A stretch of DNA of 64,000 bases from positions 53,671 to 117,670 of the forward strand of contig DATMAG010000127.1 of the NCBI GenBank assembly GCA_035560235.1. The letters are read 5' to 3'. Origin of the DNA: DASRDU01 sp035560235 (GTDB lineage Bacteria > Acidobacteriota > Blastocatellia > RBC074). A model generated the notes under the pieces. That model did not search any database. It was given only the letters and a program-made list of their open reading frames with translations, and was not told the origin of the DNA. This document shows, in pieces, positions 9,703-21,265 of this stretch (positions are counted from its first letter, which is position 1; the number at the start of each line of letters is the position of its first letter). The position numbers and the translations under genes were made by a program.

Positions 9703-11238
9703 ATGTCTTCGATCAATCCGCTTTCCAGTTTTCGCGCGCAGATGGTGCTCTTTATCGCCGCGATGCTGCTCGTCACGACTGTCGCGCTCAGCCTGATCAA
9801 TCAGCGGCTCGAGCGGCGCATCAACCGGCAGGTCGAGGAGCATATCGAGCAGCTGACTCTCGCCATTGACCTGGCGCTGCGTTCGCGGCAGAGCAAACAG
9901 TATCTCTATGATTTCGTCCCGCAGGAAAGTCAGGGCCGCCTGCAGGTCGGGCCTGATCACATTGTCAGCCACATTCTGGTGACCGACTCGAATGGCGCGG
10001 TGATTGACAGCACCGACCAGGACGACCTCAACCAATCGCTCCCTGCCGCGATCAACGAACTGCCCACTGTGAGCCAGGGCAATCTGCTGCGCGACACAGA
10101 AGCCGCCACCAACGCCCAGGGCCGGACGATTATCTTTACCATCAACAGCGTCAATGAAGAGGGCATTACAGTTCAGCGCCGAATTATCATCGTCTTTTCA
10201 ATGAAACGACTGACGCAGACGCGCCGCGAGGCCAACCGCGACCGGCTGCTGGCAACGATGGCGCTGGGCCTGCTGATGATTCTGCTGGTGGCCTGGTTCA
10301 GCCGCCGCTTCAGCCGCCCGATCACGGAACTGGCTAGGGCCGCGCAGAAAGTGGCCGCCGGTGATCTTGAATTTCAGGTCTTCGTCATGCGGCGCGACGA
10401 AGTCGGCAAACTGGCCGAAACCTTCAATGAAATGCTCTTCGGGCTGCGCAACAAACGCGAACTCGAAGAGCGCCTGCAGCGCGCCGAACGTTCAGCCGTC
10501 GTCGGGCGGCTTGCTTCAGGCATCGCGCACGAAATTCGCAACCCGCTCAACTTCATCAATCTTTCGATTGATCACCTCAGAGAGAAGTTCGCGCCGTCAG
10601 CGCAGCCACCGGCCAATGTTGAAGCCGCGCGCGCTGAATACACGCACATTCTGGTGACGATCAAGGATGAGATTGCCCGCCTGAACACCCTGGTCAGCAA
10701 TTTTCTGAGTTATGGCCGCCCGTCCCGGCCCCGGCTGCGCGAGCTTGATGCGCGGCGTCTGGTGGAAGAGGTGATTGCGCTTGTTCAGACGCAGGCTGAA
10801 CAGCAGGGCGTGATGCTTTCGGTTCAGGCAAGCAGCACGAGCAATGGCGATCATCGTTTGCGCGCCGATGCCGAACAGATCAAGACCTGTTTTTCCAATC
10901 TGATTATTAACGCAGTTCAGGCCATGCCCGACGGCGGATCGCTGACCGTGACGCTGAATTCGCGGCCCGACGATGTTGAGATCACCTTTGCCGATACCGG
11001 CTGCGGCATTCCGCCGGAAGCGCTCGAACAAATTTTCGAGCCTTATTACTCGACCAAGGAGACGGGCATTGGTCTCGGCCTGCCGCTGACAAGGAAACTG
11101 ATCGAAGATCACGGCGGCACGCTCACCGTGACGAGCGAAACCGGCGTCGGCACCACTTTCACAGTCACGCTGCCGCGCGAGCCGGTCACTTCGTCGGCTG
11201 ATGGTTCCGCGCCACAGGCTCAGCTGAGTATGCGCTGA
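9703..11238 (+). CDS. Membrane sensor histidine kinase (NtrB-like)
   Basis: 511 residues: first transmembrane helix at about 11-31, a periplasmic sensor region, second helix near 184-203, a HAMP domain (RPITELARAAQKVAAGDLEF), coiled coil, the phosphoacceptor H-box SGIAHEIRNPLNF, then HATPase motifs: N box (NLIINAVQAM), G1 (DTGCGIP), F box (IFEPYYSTKE) and G2 (GIGLGLPL). It would autophosphorylate on the H-box His and pass phosphate to the response regulator encoded 100 bases downstream. The sensed signal is unknown. Confidence 0.93.
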   Translation: MSSINPLSSFRAQMVLFIAAMLLVTTVALSLINQRLERRINRQVEEHIEQLTLAIDLALRSRQSKQYLYDFVPQESQGRLQVGPDHIVSHILVTDSNGAVIDSTDQDDLNQSLPAAINELPTVSQGNLLRDTEAATNAQGRTIIFTINSVNEEGITVQRRIIIVFSMKRLTQTRREANRDRLLATMALGLLMILLVAWFSRRFSRPITELARAAQKVAAGDLEFQVFVMRRDEVGKLAETFNEMLFGLRNKRELEERLQRAERSAVVGRLASGIAHEIRNPLNFINLSIDHLREKFAPSAQPPANVEAARAEYTHILVTIKDEIARLNTLVSNFLSYGRPSRPRLRELDARRLVEEVIALVQTQAEQQGVMLSVQASSTSNGDHRLRADAEQIKTCFSNLIINAVQAMPDGGSLTVTLNSRPDDVEITFADTGCGIPPEALEQIFEPYYSTKETGIGLGLPLTRKLIEDHGGTLTVTSETGVGTTFTVTLPREPVTSSADGSAPQAQLSMR

Positions 11239-11252
11239 CGGCCCGATCTTCC

Positions 11253-11283
11253 TTGCTGCGCAGTCATTGCCAAAGGTTATAAT
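11253..11283 (+). promoter_or_regulatory. Candidate sigma-70 promoter before the response regulator
   Basis: TATAAT at 11278-11283 follows TTGCTG at 11253-11258 with a 19-base spacer. It would give the response regulator its own start of transcription about 50 bases upstream of ATG 11339. Confidence 0.4.
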
Positions 11284-11338
11284 GCCTGTGCAGTCTCATT
11301 AAAGAGCGGTACAACCACTCCCCACTCGCGGAACCATC

Positions 11339-12733
<1,395 letters not shown>

Positions 12734-12828
12734 ACGAGCCAGCATCTGAAGCCCCGTCTCTGATTGCCTGCAATCTACCCGCCCCGTTTGCGCCAGCCTG
12801 AGAGCGATGCCAGAGTGGCGCACTTCTT

Positions 12829-13671
12829 ATGCCTGTCAGACTTTTAGCGCTTGATATTGATGGCACGCTGCTGACCGCGCGCGGGGTGCTGACGCCGCGT
12901 GTGCGCGCCAGCCTTGAGGCCGCGCGCGAACGTGGCGTGACGGTGGCGCTCGTGACCGGACGGCGTTTTGGTTCGGCGCGAATGCTCGTGCAGGAACTGG
13001 AACTGAATCTGAGCGTCCCGCTGATTTCACACAACGGCGCTCTGACCAAGGATGTGCAGACGCTTGAAACCATCAGCCATCATTCGCTCGATGTCGGAAT
13101 CGCGCGCGAAATCATCAGCATCGCACGGGAGTGCGGCGTGGATATGCTCTGCTGCGACGATCCGCACGGTCTCGGCACAATGGTGATCGAAGGCATCTCG
13201 TCAGAAAACCGCGCGCTGCATCGTTATCTCGACAAATACCGTGATTCGGTGACTGAAGTGCCTGACCTGCTCGACTACGTCCGCCACGATCCGATTCAGA
13301 TGATGTTCTCAGGCTGCTGCGATCCGATGGATGAATTCGCCGATCACCTGCAGGGGCTGATGAACGGGCGGATTCAGCTTTTCAAGACCCGCTACCGCAA
13401 AGCCGATCTGACGATTCTCGATGCCATCAGCGTCGCCGCGTCAAAGGGCGCAGGCGTTGAGGATATCGCCCGTGCTCGTGGCATCGCGCGCGAAGAGATT
13501 ATGGCCATCGGTGACAATCACAACGATCTGACGATGCTGCGTTACGCCGGAACCGGCGTGGTGATGGGCAATGCCGAAGAGGAATTGAAGCAGGCCGGGT
13601 TTGCCGTGACAGCCTCAAACGAAGAGGACGGCGTGGCCGAGGCCATTGAAAAATTCATTCTGCAGAACTGA
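12829..13671 (+). CDS. Cof-type HAD-superfamily hydrolase
   Basis: 280 residues, the usual size of class IIB (Cof) HAD phosphatases. Motif I DIDGTLL, motif II VTGRR, the distal Lys in ISVAASKGAGVEDIA and motif III GDNHNDLTML are all present. Members dephosphorylate small molecules such as sugar phosphates, FMN or pyridoxal phosphate; the substrate here is not predictable. Confidence 0.9.
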   Translation: MPVRLLALDIDGTLLTARGVLTPRVRASLEAARERGVTVALVTGRRFGSARMLVQELELNLSVPLISHNGALTKDVQTLETISHHSLDVGIAREIISIARECGVDMLCCDDPHGLGTMVIEGISSENRALHRYLDKYRDSVTEVPDLLDYVRHDPIQMMFSGCCDPMDEFADHLQGLMNGRIQLFKTRYRKADLTILDAISVAASKGAGVEDIARARGIAREEIMAIGDNHNDLTMLRYAGTGVVMGNAEEELKQAGFAVTASNEEDGVAEAIEKFILQN

Positions 13672-13675
13672 GCAG

Positions 13676-13696
13676 CGACAGGCTGCCAGCCTGTCG
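13676..13696. repeat. Short perfect inverted repeat
   Basis: CGACAGGCT, three bases, AGCCTGTCG: a 9-bp perfect stem directly after the HAD hydrolase stop and 20 bases before the cyclophilin start. It could be a weak terminator or mRNA-stabilising hairpin; there is no T run. Confidence 0.5.
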
Positions 13697-13716
13697 AAAT
13701 CCGAGAGGAGAAAGTT

Positions 13717-14169
13717 ATGCCTGACCGTACCGCAATCATTGAAACCAGCAAAGGAACGATCAAATTCAGACTCTACGAAGCGGACGCGCCGATCACGACA
13801 GCCAACTTCATTGGTCTGGCTGAAAGCGGCTTTTACAATGGCCTGACCTTTCATCGGGTCGTTCCCGGCTTTGTCATTCAGGGCGGCTGCCCGCTCGGCA
13901 ACGGCACCGGCGGATCGGGCAGGCGCATCAAACTGGAAGTCACGCCGAAACTGAAGCACGGAGAGGCGGGAGCGGTCGCCATGGCTCGCTCAAGCGATCC
14001 TGACAGCGCCAGCTCGCAGTTTTACGTCACACTTGCGCCGACACCATCGCTCGATATGAATTACGCCGTCTTTGGCCGCGTAACCGAAGGGATGGATGTG
14101 GTTCAGAGCATCCGTGTCGGCGACCTGATTGAAAGCGTGCGCATCGTCAGCGATCAGCCTGCAGCGTAA
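13717..14169 (+). CDS. Cyclophilin-type peptidyl-prolyl cis-trans isomerase
   Basis: 150 residues, a single cyclophilin domain without signal peptide, so cytoplasmic. Conserved catalytic stretch FHRVVPGFVIQGG, then SSQFYVTLAPTPSLDMNYAVFG. Such proteins speed proline isomerisation during folding. A good ribosome site (GAGGAGAAAG) precedes ATG 13717. The usual bacterial cyclophilin is slightly longer (about 160-170), with shorter loops here. Confidence 0.92.
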   Translation: MPDRTAIIETSKGTIKFRLYEADAPITTANFIGLAESGFYNGLTFHRVVPGFVIQGGCPLGNGTGGSGRRIKLEVTPKLKHGEAGAVAMARSSDPDSASSQFYVTLAPTPSLDMNYAVFGRVTEGMDVVQSIRVGDLIESVRIVSDQPAA

Positions 14170-14237
14170 GACAGTCTGGTGATTGAGCAGTGGCGCGGCG
14201 GGCGGGTGAGGCTGACGCCGCGCCACCGGGGGGAACA

Positions 14238-14280
14238 CGCCAGCCTCTCCTCGCAGACAATGATTTCAAAGAGGCTGGCG
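14238..14280. terminator. Hairpin between convergent genes
   Basis: An 11-bp perfect stem (14238-14248 with 14270-14280) with a 21-nt loop lies between the cyclophilin and the BON-protein gene, which converge. There is no clear T run, so terminator function is only suggested by position. Confidence 0.4.
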
Positions 14281-14340
14281 CTGGCTGAGGATTTGCGGTT
14301 TATCCCCGCAGTCCGGGCTGAGGACTCCTGGCTAAGGCCG

Positions 14341-14703
14341 CTACTGATTCTTCGGGGGCGCGCCTGATTCCTTCTTCTTCGGGCGGGTCGTATTCTCGAC
14401 CGTCGCCTCATTCTTCACTTCCTTTGCGCCGCATTTCTTTGCAATGCGCGAAGCGGCTCCCTTGCTGCCCTGATTTTTGGCCGTGCCGGTGATCGTGGCG
14501 ACTCCGTTGCTGACAGTGACATTGAGCTTCTGCTCCTTCAGGCTCGCGCCTTTGGCAAAGCTGTCTGTAATGCATTTCCGAACTTCTTCATCGCTTTTTG
14601 GTGCTGCCGGGGCTTTGTTTTCTCCGGTGCTCTGAGCCGAGGCAACTGCCATCAGAAACGCCAGCAGAGCCGGAACGGTGAGGTGGGAAATCAGTCTTTT
14701 CAT
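14341..14703 (-). CDS. Exported BON-domain protein
   Basis: The start at 14703 follows a perfect AAGGAGATAAC ribosome site and gives a signal peptide (MKRLISHLTVPALLAFLMAVASA). The mature ~97 residues contain one BON-like domain (VRKCITDSFAKG, LNVTVSNGVATITGTAKNQG, SRIAKKCGAKEVKNEATVE) and a basic tail. BON domains bind membranes or peptidoglycan and are common in osmotic-shock proteins such as OsmY. Two Cys sit in the domain, which might form a disulfide in the periplasm. Confidence 0.82.
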   Translation of the reverse strand: MKRLISHLTVPALLAFLMAVASAQSTGENKAPAAPKSDEEVRKCITDSFAKGASLKEQKLNVTVSNGVATITGTAKNQGSKGAASRIAKKCGAKEVKNEATVENTTRPKKKESGAPPKNQ

Positions 14704-15087
14704 TGCTGTTATCTCCTTCTCCTGGTTAAGTTGAGTGCCGCGCCAGCAGGAAGACTGCGAGACGCGGGCAGGGTTGTGACGACTATCCGTTAAGGAGGTG
14801 AATGAAACGACGTTCCGGTTGAGGTGAAACGTCGGATCAGGAGGCCATGGCTGCTCACGCAGGAACATCTTCAGCCGGGAGTGATGTCTCCTTTCGAGAG
14901 GGCTTCCATCTACATGTGAGAATCTCCGAAAAACATTTCGCAAAAAAAGCGAAGAAGCCGAAATTTTTTTTCAGCCCCTGTGTCCGGCAGGCACACAGCC
15001 GGGGCCATTGGCATTCAAAGGCAGGTCTTCAATGCTGAGTGATCCGGGCCGTTACTACAGCGGCCCTGGAAGGGAAACAGAGGGACA
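14704..15087. other. Intergenic region, no gene seen
   Basis: 384 bases with no convincing reading frame. It holds the presumed promoter of the BON gene and an A/T-rich stretch near 14930-14975. GGCCG...CGGCC near 15048-15066 can form a small hairpin. Confidence 0.4.
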
Positions 15088-15444
15088 TTATTTGAAAATG
15101 ATCAGAGGTGGATTATCAGGATCTTCGACCTGGAGAAGTAAGGGGCGATCAAAACCTTTCCTCTTTGCCTCCGCCAATACTTCAGCTCCCCTTGCCCCAT
15201 GCGCTACCAGTTGATCGCCTTCGAGGGCTACCCACTGGCCGACATATTCCTGCGCGTGATCCTTCAGCCACTGGTATTCGCGGCTGCGATCCTTGTAAGG
15301 TACGGGGGGCGGGACGCGCCTGCCACGCTTTTTCTCCGGCGGTGGCGATGATTCGCGGCTCAGCAGTTCGATCAGTCGCTGGCGTTCACCCGGCGGCAGT
15401 TGCTGCGCCTGGGCAAGAACAGTTTCGAGATTGATTTCAGACAT
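15088..15444 (-). CDS. DUF5678 domain-containing protein
   Basis: 118 residues. The N-terminus is antitoxin-like (VLAQAQQLPPGERQRLIELL), then a Pro/Arg linker, then the DUF5678 core: WLKDHAQEYVGQWVALEGDQ, LVAHG, a Lys/Arg helix and LLLQVEDP. DUF5678 proteins are frequent in Acidobacteriota and Cyanobacteria, and some sit next to aspartyl-protease or toxin genes. Here there is no partner; it overlaps by position only with the 5' region of the divergent aminotransferase. Function unknown. Confidence 0.75.
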   Translation of the reverse strand: MSEINLETVLAQAQQLPPGERQRLIELLSRESSPPPEKKRGRRVPPPVPYKDRSREYQWLKDHAQEYVGQWVALEGDQLVAHGARGAEVLAEAKRKGFDRPLLLQVEDPDNPPLIIFK

Positions 15445-15589
15445 GGCCTTGCTCCGTCAAAATGCCGTTCATTCCGGCGCTGATCATACTGCCGCGCCTG
15501 GCCCGCCGCCGGTCTCCGTTGTAGCATGGCGCGGCCCTTCAATTTATCACGAAAGAGAGACCGCTTCAGGTTTGCGAAGTTCACACAGA

Positions 15590-16756
<1,167 letters not shown>

Positions 16757-16783
16757 GGGAGCGGCTGCCATGAAAGGAAAAGC

Positions 16784-17590
16784 ATGAACGTAGTCTGTGT
16801 GCAACTCGACAGCATCTGGGAAAACAAACAGGCAAATCACGACAAGGTGCGGGCGCTGCTTGACGCCGCCGCGCCGCCAAAGGATTCGCTTGTGATTTTG
16901 TCAGAGATGTTTGCGACCGGTTTCAGTATGAATGTCGCAGGCATTGATGACACTGCTTCGCGCGAGACGCAGAATTTTCTGGCGCGCACGGCGGCTGATT
17001 ATGGCGTGTCTGTGATGGGCGGCGTTGTGACGACACAACCCGATGGCAAAGGCCGCAACGAATGCGTGGTTTATGCGCCCGGCGGGAATGAGATTGCGCG
17101 CTACTGCAAGATTCACCCGTTCACTCCCGGTGAAGAAGCGAAGCATTATGTTTCGGGCGAAGGCGTGAAGACTTTCGATTTGCAGGGCTTCACAGTTGCG
17201 CCGTTTATCTGTTACGACCTGCGCTTTCCTGAAATCTTTCGCGCAGCCGTGCGACGCGGCGCAACGCTTTACACCGTGATTGCAAGCTGGCCCGTCGCCC
17301 GCATTCATCACTGGATTGCATTACTCAAAGCCAGAGCAATTGAAAATCAGGCTTACGTCATCGGCGTCAATCGCACCGGGCGCGATCCGAAACTCCTGCA
17401 CAACGGCCACAGCCTGATTGTTGATCCGGGCGGCGAGATTCTGGCCGACGCAGGCGAAAGCGAAGGCATCATCAGCGCCGAACTCAGCCCGCAGGTCGTC
17501 GCTGATTACCGCAAGCAGCTTCCGTTTCTCAGCGACATTCACGACGAATACCTGGGCGCAGGCGCTGAAGCAGCGGTCATTTCGCGTTGA
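16784..17590 (+). CDS. Nitrilase-superfamily omega-amidase (YafV-like)
   Basis: 268 residues with the catalytic triad of the carbon-nitrogen hydrolase fold: Glu in LSEMFATGFSM, Lys in CKIHPFTPGEE and Cys in FICYDLRFPE, plus the HWIALLKARAIENQ helix. Its length and motifs match omega-amidases (YafV/Nit2), which hydrolyse alpha-ketoglutaramate, or the keto acid of asparagine, to ammonia and a 2-oxo acid. The adjacent aminotransferase would make this substrate, and its removal pulls the transamination forward. A 39-bp hairpin follows its stop. Confidence 0.9.
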   Translation: MNVVCVQLDSIWENKQANHDKVRALLDAAAPPKDSLVILSEMFATGFSMNVAGIDDTASRETQNFLARTAADYGVSVMGGVVTTQPDGKGRNECVVYAPGGNEIARYCKIHPFTPGEEAKHYVSGEGVKTFDLQGFTVAPFICYDLRFPEIFRAAVRRGATLYTVIASWPVARIHHWIALLKARAIENQAYVIGVNRTGRDPKLLHNGHSLIVDPGGEILADAGESEGIISAELSPQVVADYRKQLPFLSDIHDEYLGAGAEAAVISR

Positions 17591-17601
17591 AGAATCAGAA
17601 T

Positions 17602-17680
17602 AGAACGCGGATGAAACGGATGCAGCGGATATTCACGGATTATCCGCGCTGATCCGTCACATCCGTTTCATCCGTGTTCT
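17602..17680. repeat. Long imperfect hairpin built from ACGGATG/ATCCGT words
   Basis: Left arm 17602-17640 and right arm 17642-17680 are 39 bases each and match with about seven mismatches. Each arm contains several copies of CGGAT. It sits between convergent genes and may stop transcription from both sides. Confidence 0.85.
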
Positions 17681-17689
17681 GTTTGCCGC

Positions 17690-19456
17690 TCACCACAGAT
17701 ACCGCCCCGCCTCAATCATCGCCTCTGCAATCCGACGACGAGCCGCGACCGCATTGATCGGAGCCTGCGGCGCAAGGCGTGTCACGGCTGAGAGCAGCGA
17801 CGCTGCTTCGTCACCTTCAAGCGCTGCCGCCAGGTTGCGCGCGTGCAAGGTCACGCGGTCAGCCGCATCGTTCGCGTAAGTCAGCGTCAGATCGGTCTGA
17901 AGCTGGCACTGCTCAGCGCCGCGATGGGCGATCAGTTTCTGTGTCCGCAGCAGCGCGCTTTCAATTGCGTAAACTTCGATCAGCAAATCTGCGGCGAGGC
18001 CCAGCACTTCCTGCTCTTCGCTGATTTCGTCGCCGTACTGACGTGACACGGCATCGAGGCTCACAATCGCCGTCCGTTTTGCGTGATCAAGCAACTGCCC
18101 GGCGTAATCGAGTCCCGCGGTGGCACTGCTTTCACTGAATGAATCCAGCTCGGCGCGAATCCTTTCGGCGCCCGGCGCCAGTTCGCTTTTCATTGCGCTT
18201 TTGAGCAATCTGGTTGGAATGATGACGCGGTTGATTTCATTCGTGCCTTCGTAAATGCGCGTGATGCGCGCATCGCGGTAAGCGCGTTCAGCCGGGTAAT
18301 CCTTCGAGTAACCGTAGCCGCCATAAATCTGCACCGCCTCATCCACGACAAAGCCCAGCGCCTCGCTCGTCCAGACCTTGTTGATTGAGCATTCGACGGC
18401 GTATTGCTCGATTGCTTTGAGAACCTGCATCGGGTCGTCGTGATCAACTGTTTCCAGCGTGCGGTCAATCATCCCCAGCGTGCGCCAGACAATTGCATCA
18501 CCGACATAACAGCGAATCGCCATCTCGGCCAGCTTGCGTTTGATCAGGCCAAAGCTGGCGATGGGGCGACCAAATTGATGCCGCTCCTTTGCGTAGGCAA
18601 TCGCGCGATTGAGCGAAACTTTCGCAGTGCCGAGGTTGCGCCCGCCGAGTTTCAGGCGACCCAGATTGAGAATATTGAAGGCGACGACGTGACCCCTGCC
18701 GATTTCGCCCAGCACGTTTTCAACCGGCACGCGGCAGTCTTCGAGCATCAGCGCAGTGGTTGAACTGCCGTCGAGTCCGAGCTTCTTCTCTTCGTGGCCG
18801 CTGATGACGCCGTGACCGCGCTCGACGATGAAGGCGGTGAATTTCTCGCCGTCAACTTTGGCGAAGACGATGAACACATCGGCAAAGCCGCCGTTCGTGA
18901 TCCACATCTTCTGCCCTTTGAGAATGTAATGCGTGCCGTCACGAGAGAGCGTGGCTTTGGTTTTCGCTGACATCGCATCAGAACCAGCGCCGGGTTCGGT
19001 CAGCGCATAGGCCGCAATCAGTTCGCCCGTCGCCAGTTTCGGCAGGTACTTTGTGCGCTGCGCTTCATTGCCGAAGTAAACAATCGGCAGCGAGCCGATA
19101 GTGGTATGCGCGCCGAGGCTCGCGCCAAATGAAGGCATCAGCGCGATGCTTTCACCAATCAACGCCGAACTGACTTTATCAAGCCCCATCCCGCCGTGCT
19201 TTTCAGGAATGTCCACGCGCAGCAGATCAAGCTCACCGGCCTTGAGCAGCAGTTCGCGCGTCAGTGCCCAGTCTTTCGCATAAATCTGTTCTTCGCGCGG
19301 CAGCACTTCCTTCAGCATGAATTCTTCGGCCACGCGGGCGAACATCCGCTGCTCCTCGCTGATGTCCTCGCGGGTGAATACTTCGTCGGGTGTGCGGTCT
19401 TCAAAAAGAAAGCTGCCGCCTCTGATGATTCCGGCCTTTCCGGCTGTAGCGGTCAT
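17690..19456 (-). CDS. Acyl-CoA dehydrogenase, long (VLCAD/ACAD9-like) type
   Basis: 588 residues, longer than the ~380 of simple acyl-CoA dehydrogenases. After an N-terminal helical and beta domain (ALTEPGAGSDA, WITNGGFADVFIVFAK), the FAD/CoA domain carries IYGGYGY and the catalytic Glu of RIYEGTNEINR. A ~160-residue helical C-terminal extension follows, as in membrane-associated VLCAD/ACAD9. It would oxidise long-chain acyl-CoA and pass electrons to ETF. The preceding gene on the same strand is PIG-L, 16 bases away. Confidence 0.92.
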   Translation of the reverse strand: MTATAGKAGIIRGGSFLFEDRTPDEVFTREDISEEQRMFARVAEEFMLKEVLPREEQIYAKDWALTRELLLKAGELDLLRVDIPEKHGGMGLDKVSSALIGESIALMPSFGASLGAHTTIGSLPIVYFGNEAQRTKYLPKLATGELIAAYALTEPGAGSDAMSAKTKATLSRDGTHYILKGQKMWITNGGFADVFIVFAKVDGEKFTAFIVERGHGVISGHEEKKLGLDGSSTTALMLEDCRVPVENVLGEIGRGHVVAFNILNLGRLKLGGRNLGTAKVSLNRAIAYAKERHQFGRPIASFGLIKRKLAEMAIRCYVGDAIVWRTLGMIDRTLETVDHDDPMQVLKAIEQYAVECSINKVWTSEALGFVVDEAVQIYGGYGYSKDYPAERAYRDARITRIYEGTNEINRVIIPTRLLKSAMKSELAPGAERIRAELDSFSESSATAGLDYAGQLLDHAKRTAIVSLDAVSRQYGDEISEEQEVLGLAADLLIEVYAIESALLRTQKLIAHRGAEQCQLQTDLTLTYANDAADRVTLHARNLAAALEGDEAASLLSAVTRLAPQAPINAVAARRRIAEAMIEAGRYLW

Positions 19457-19472
19457 AGCGATTGTCCTTTCC

Positions 19473-20321
19473 TTACTGCTGATTGAATCCGGTCGCTCGT
19501 CTGAAGGATTCGATGTAACGACCGTCTTTCTTTGGCGCGCGCGCCTTGAAGCCTGCGATCAGTTTTTCGAGATCCTTCTGATCCCAGTCGGGCCGGTATT
19601 TACTGATTGACGGCTCGAACTGACTGACCTGCCTGCTCGCGGCGGTGATCTTCAGATCAATCACGTCGGTGATGTCCACCTGATAGTTGGCTTCGCTGGC
19701 CGCGTAATAAAACATCAGCAGCGGAACCTTGTATGGTTTCAGATTGTCAAGGAGCAGGTGTTCGGGATAGTAAAGATGAAACTCGGCGGCGCGCACGGCG
19801 TCAATCGTATTGAAGGCGGCCATCCGGTGATCTGACTTGTGCCAGCGTTCGTACCATTCGCCCGGATCAATGCTGAACAGGACATCGGGGCGATGCTGGC
19901 GAATCAGCTTTGTCGCCTGGCCGCACAGGGCTTTCGGTTCGGCATATTCAAGCTCGCCGTCTTCGTAGCCCATCCAGATGATGTTCTCTTTCGGAATGCC
20001 CAGCACTGCGCACGAGGCTTCTTCTTCAGCCTTGCGAATGCGGGCGAGGCGTTCGCTGGTCATTTCAAGGTCAAAGGAACCTTTGTTGTCGTTGGTATAA
20101 ATGACGATGATGATTTTGTTGCCGTTGCGCGCCAGCAGCGCCAGCGTGCCGCCGCAGCCGAACAGATCATCATCAGGATGCGGCGTGAAGACCATCACCG
20201 TTTTGCCGCGCCAGTTTTCAATGCGATCCGATGACTGCGATGGCTGCTGCTCTTTTTTTTCAGATGCGGCAATCGGCGCAAGCAGCAGCAGTCCGATGGC
20301 GAAACCAGTGATTCTCTTCAT
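19473..20321 (-). CDS. Exported PIG-L (LmbE) family deacetylase
   Basis: 282 residues with a signal peptide (MKRITGFAIGLLLLAPIAAS). The zinc motif PHPDDDLFGCGGTL and the IIVIYTNDNKG strand are clear; the second metal His lies in WHKSDHRMAA. The family removes acetyl groups from N-acetylglucosamine-containing substrates. As it is exported, it likely acts on wall or extracellular glycans rather than on bacillithiol or mycothiol precursors. It lies upstream of the acyl-CoA dehydrogenase gene with a 16-base gap, possibly in one operon, without an obvious functional link. Confidence 0.86.
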   Translation of the reverse strand: MKRITGFAIGLLLLAPIAASEKKEQQPSQSSDRIENWRGKTVMVFTPHPDDDLFGCGGTLALLARNGNKIIIVIYTNDNKGSFDLEMTSERLARIRKAEEEASCAVLGIPKENIIWMGYEDGELEYAEPKALCGQATKLIRQHRPDVLFSIDPGEWYERWHKSDHRMAAFNTIDAVRAAEFHLYYPEHLLLDNLKPYKVPLLMFYYAASEANYQVDITDVIDLKITAASRQVSQFEPSISKYRPDWDQKDLEKLIAGFKARAPKKDGRYIESFRRATGFNQQ

Positions 20322-20508
20322 CGTCTCTTCCCTTCACCGGCGTCTCAGTCTGAATTGTCTGAGCGACGCCGACGACTTCACGGCCAGGCGTGACGCCAGC
20401 GCGGCGCATCTCTGCGCCAGCGTGTTCTGCGAAATGCGCGCGCGAAGCAATGAACAGACGGCAGAACTTCCATTGAGCCGGATTGAAACCGGATGCTTCG
20501 CCGCAAGG

Positions 20509-20578
20509 CATTCTCCATTCTCCATTCTCCATTCCTGGCGATGGAAGAATGCTTTGCTTTGCAGGTGAATGGAGAATG
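20509..20578. repeat. Hairpin of ATTCTCC words
   Basis: CATTCTCCATTC at 20509-20520 is exactly complementary to 20567-20578. The left arm continues with two further copies of TCTCCATT up to 20534. It lies between the DinB and PIG-L genes. Confidence 0.8.
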
Positions 20579-20590
20579 TCTGATGCGCAG

Positions 20591-21205
20591 TTATTTCGGA
20601 TAGCCGTCAGTGGCCATCACTTCGGCAATCTGTTTGTTATGCCGCTGATTGTGCAGCGGAATGTAGATCAGCCACTGATATGCGCTGAGTGTGCCGAAGA
20701 CCGGAAACGGATGTTCAGCGGTATGCGCCTTGAGCGGCTGATCGGTTGTTTCAGCGAACTTCAGCGTCCTGGCGCGAATCTCCTGAAACTTTTTGATGAA
20801 CTCTGCTTTGATCATCCTGCCGCTCGGCACGATTGATTCGGGAGCCTGCGCGCGGCCCTTGCGCGGAGCCATGACTTCTTCGAGAAATTCGGTTTTGCCC
20901 TTTGTCTTCGTTTCCCATTCGGGATTGGCGGGCGCGGCCAGCGCCTTTTCGACCTGCGCAAACAGCAGCCCTTCGGCCAGCAGAATGTGTTCGCTTACTT
21001 CACCGACCGACCATCTGCCGGGGGCGGGCTTGAATGTCCATTGCGCTTCGCTGACATTTTTGATGGCGTCGAGTGTTTCCTGTTCGGACTCGTGCAGGAG
21101 CCTGATGACTTTGTCTCTGTCCGCTTTGCTCATTTTCGGGTTCGCTCCGGTTGATTGTTGTCCGCTGACATTAAGAACAGGGCACAGCAGCAGCAGCGCT
21201 GCCAT
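20591..21205 (-). CDS. DinB-family protein with an N-terminal export signal
   Basis: From ATG 21205 about 204 residues; the hydrophobic start (AALLLLCPVLNVSG) looks like a signal peptide whose basic n-region (RKLFVR) would need a non-ATG start a few codons upstream. The rest matches the DinB/YfiT four-helix bundle: RLLHESEQETLDAIKNVSE, GRWSVGEVSEHILLAEG with the first metal His, and a C-terminal LIYIPLHNQRHNKQIAEV with the His pair. These proteins are metal-dependent thiol transferases or of unknown function. Export is common for the Acidobacteriota members. Confidence 0.82.
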   Translation of the reverse strand: MAALLLLCPVLNVSGQQSTGANPKMSKADRDKVIRLLHESEQETLDAIKNVSEAQWTFKPAPGRWSVGEVSEHILLAEGLLFAQVEKALAAPANPEWETKTKGKTEFLEEVMAPRKGRAQAPESIVPSGRMIKAEFIKKFQEIRARTLKFAETTDQPLKAHTAEHPFPVFGTLSAYQWLIYIPLHNQRHNKQIAEVMATDGYPK

Positions 21206-21265
21206 CCTGACAAACAGTTTTCTGTCGATAATCGGCCTTTCTGAACCGGAGTCTGATCCGGCGTC

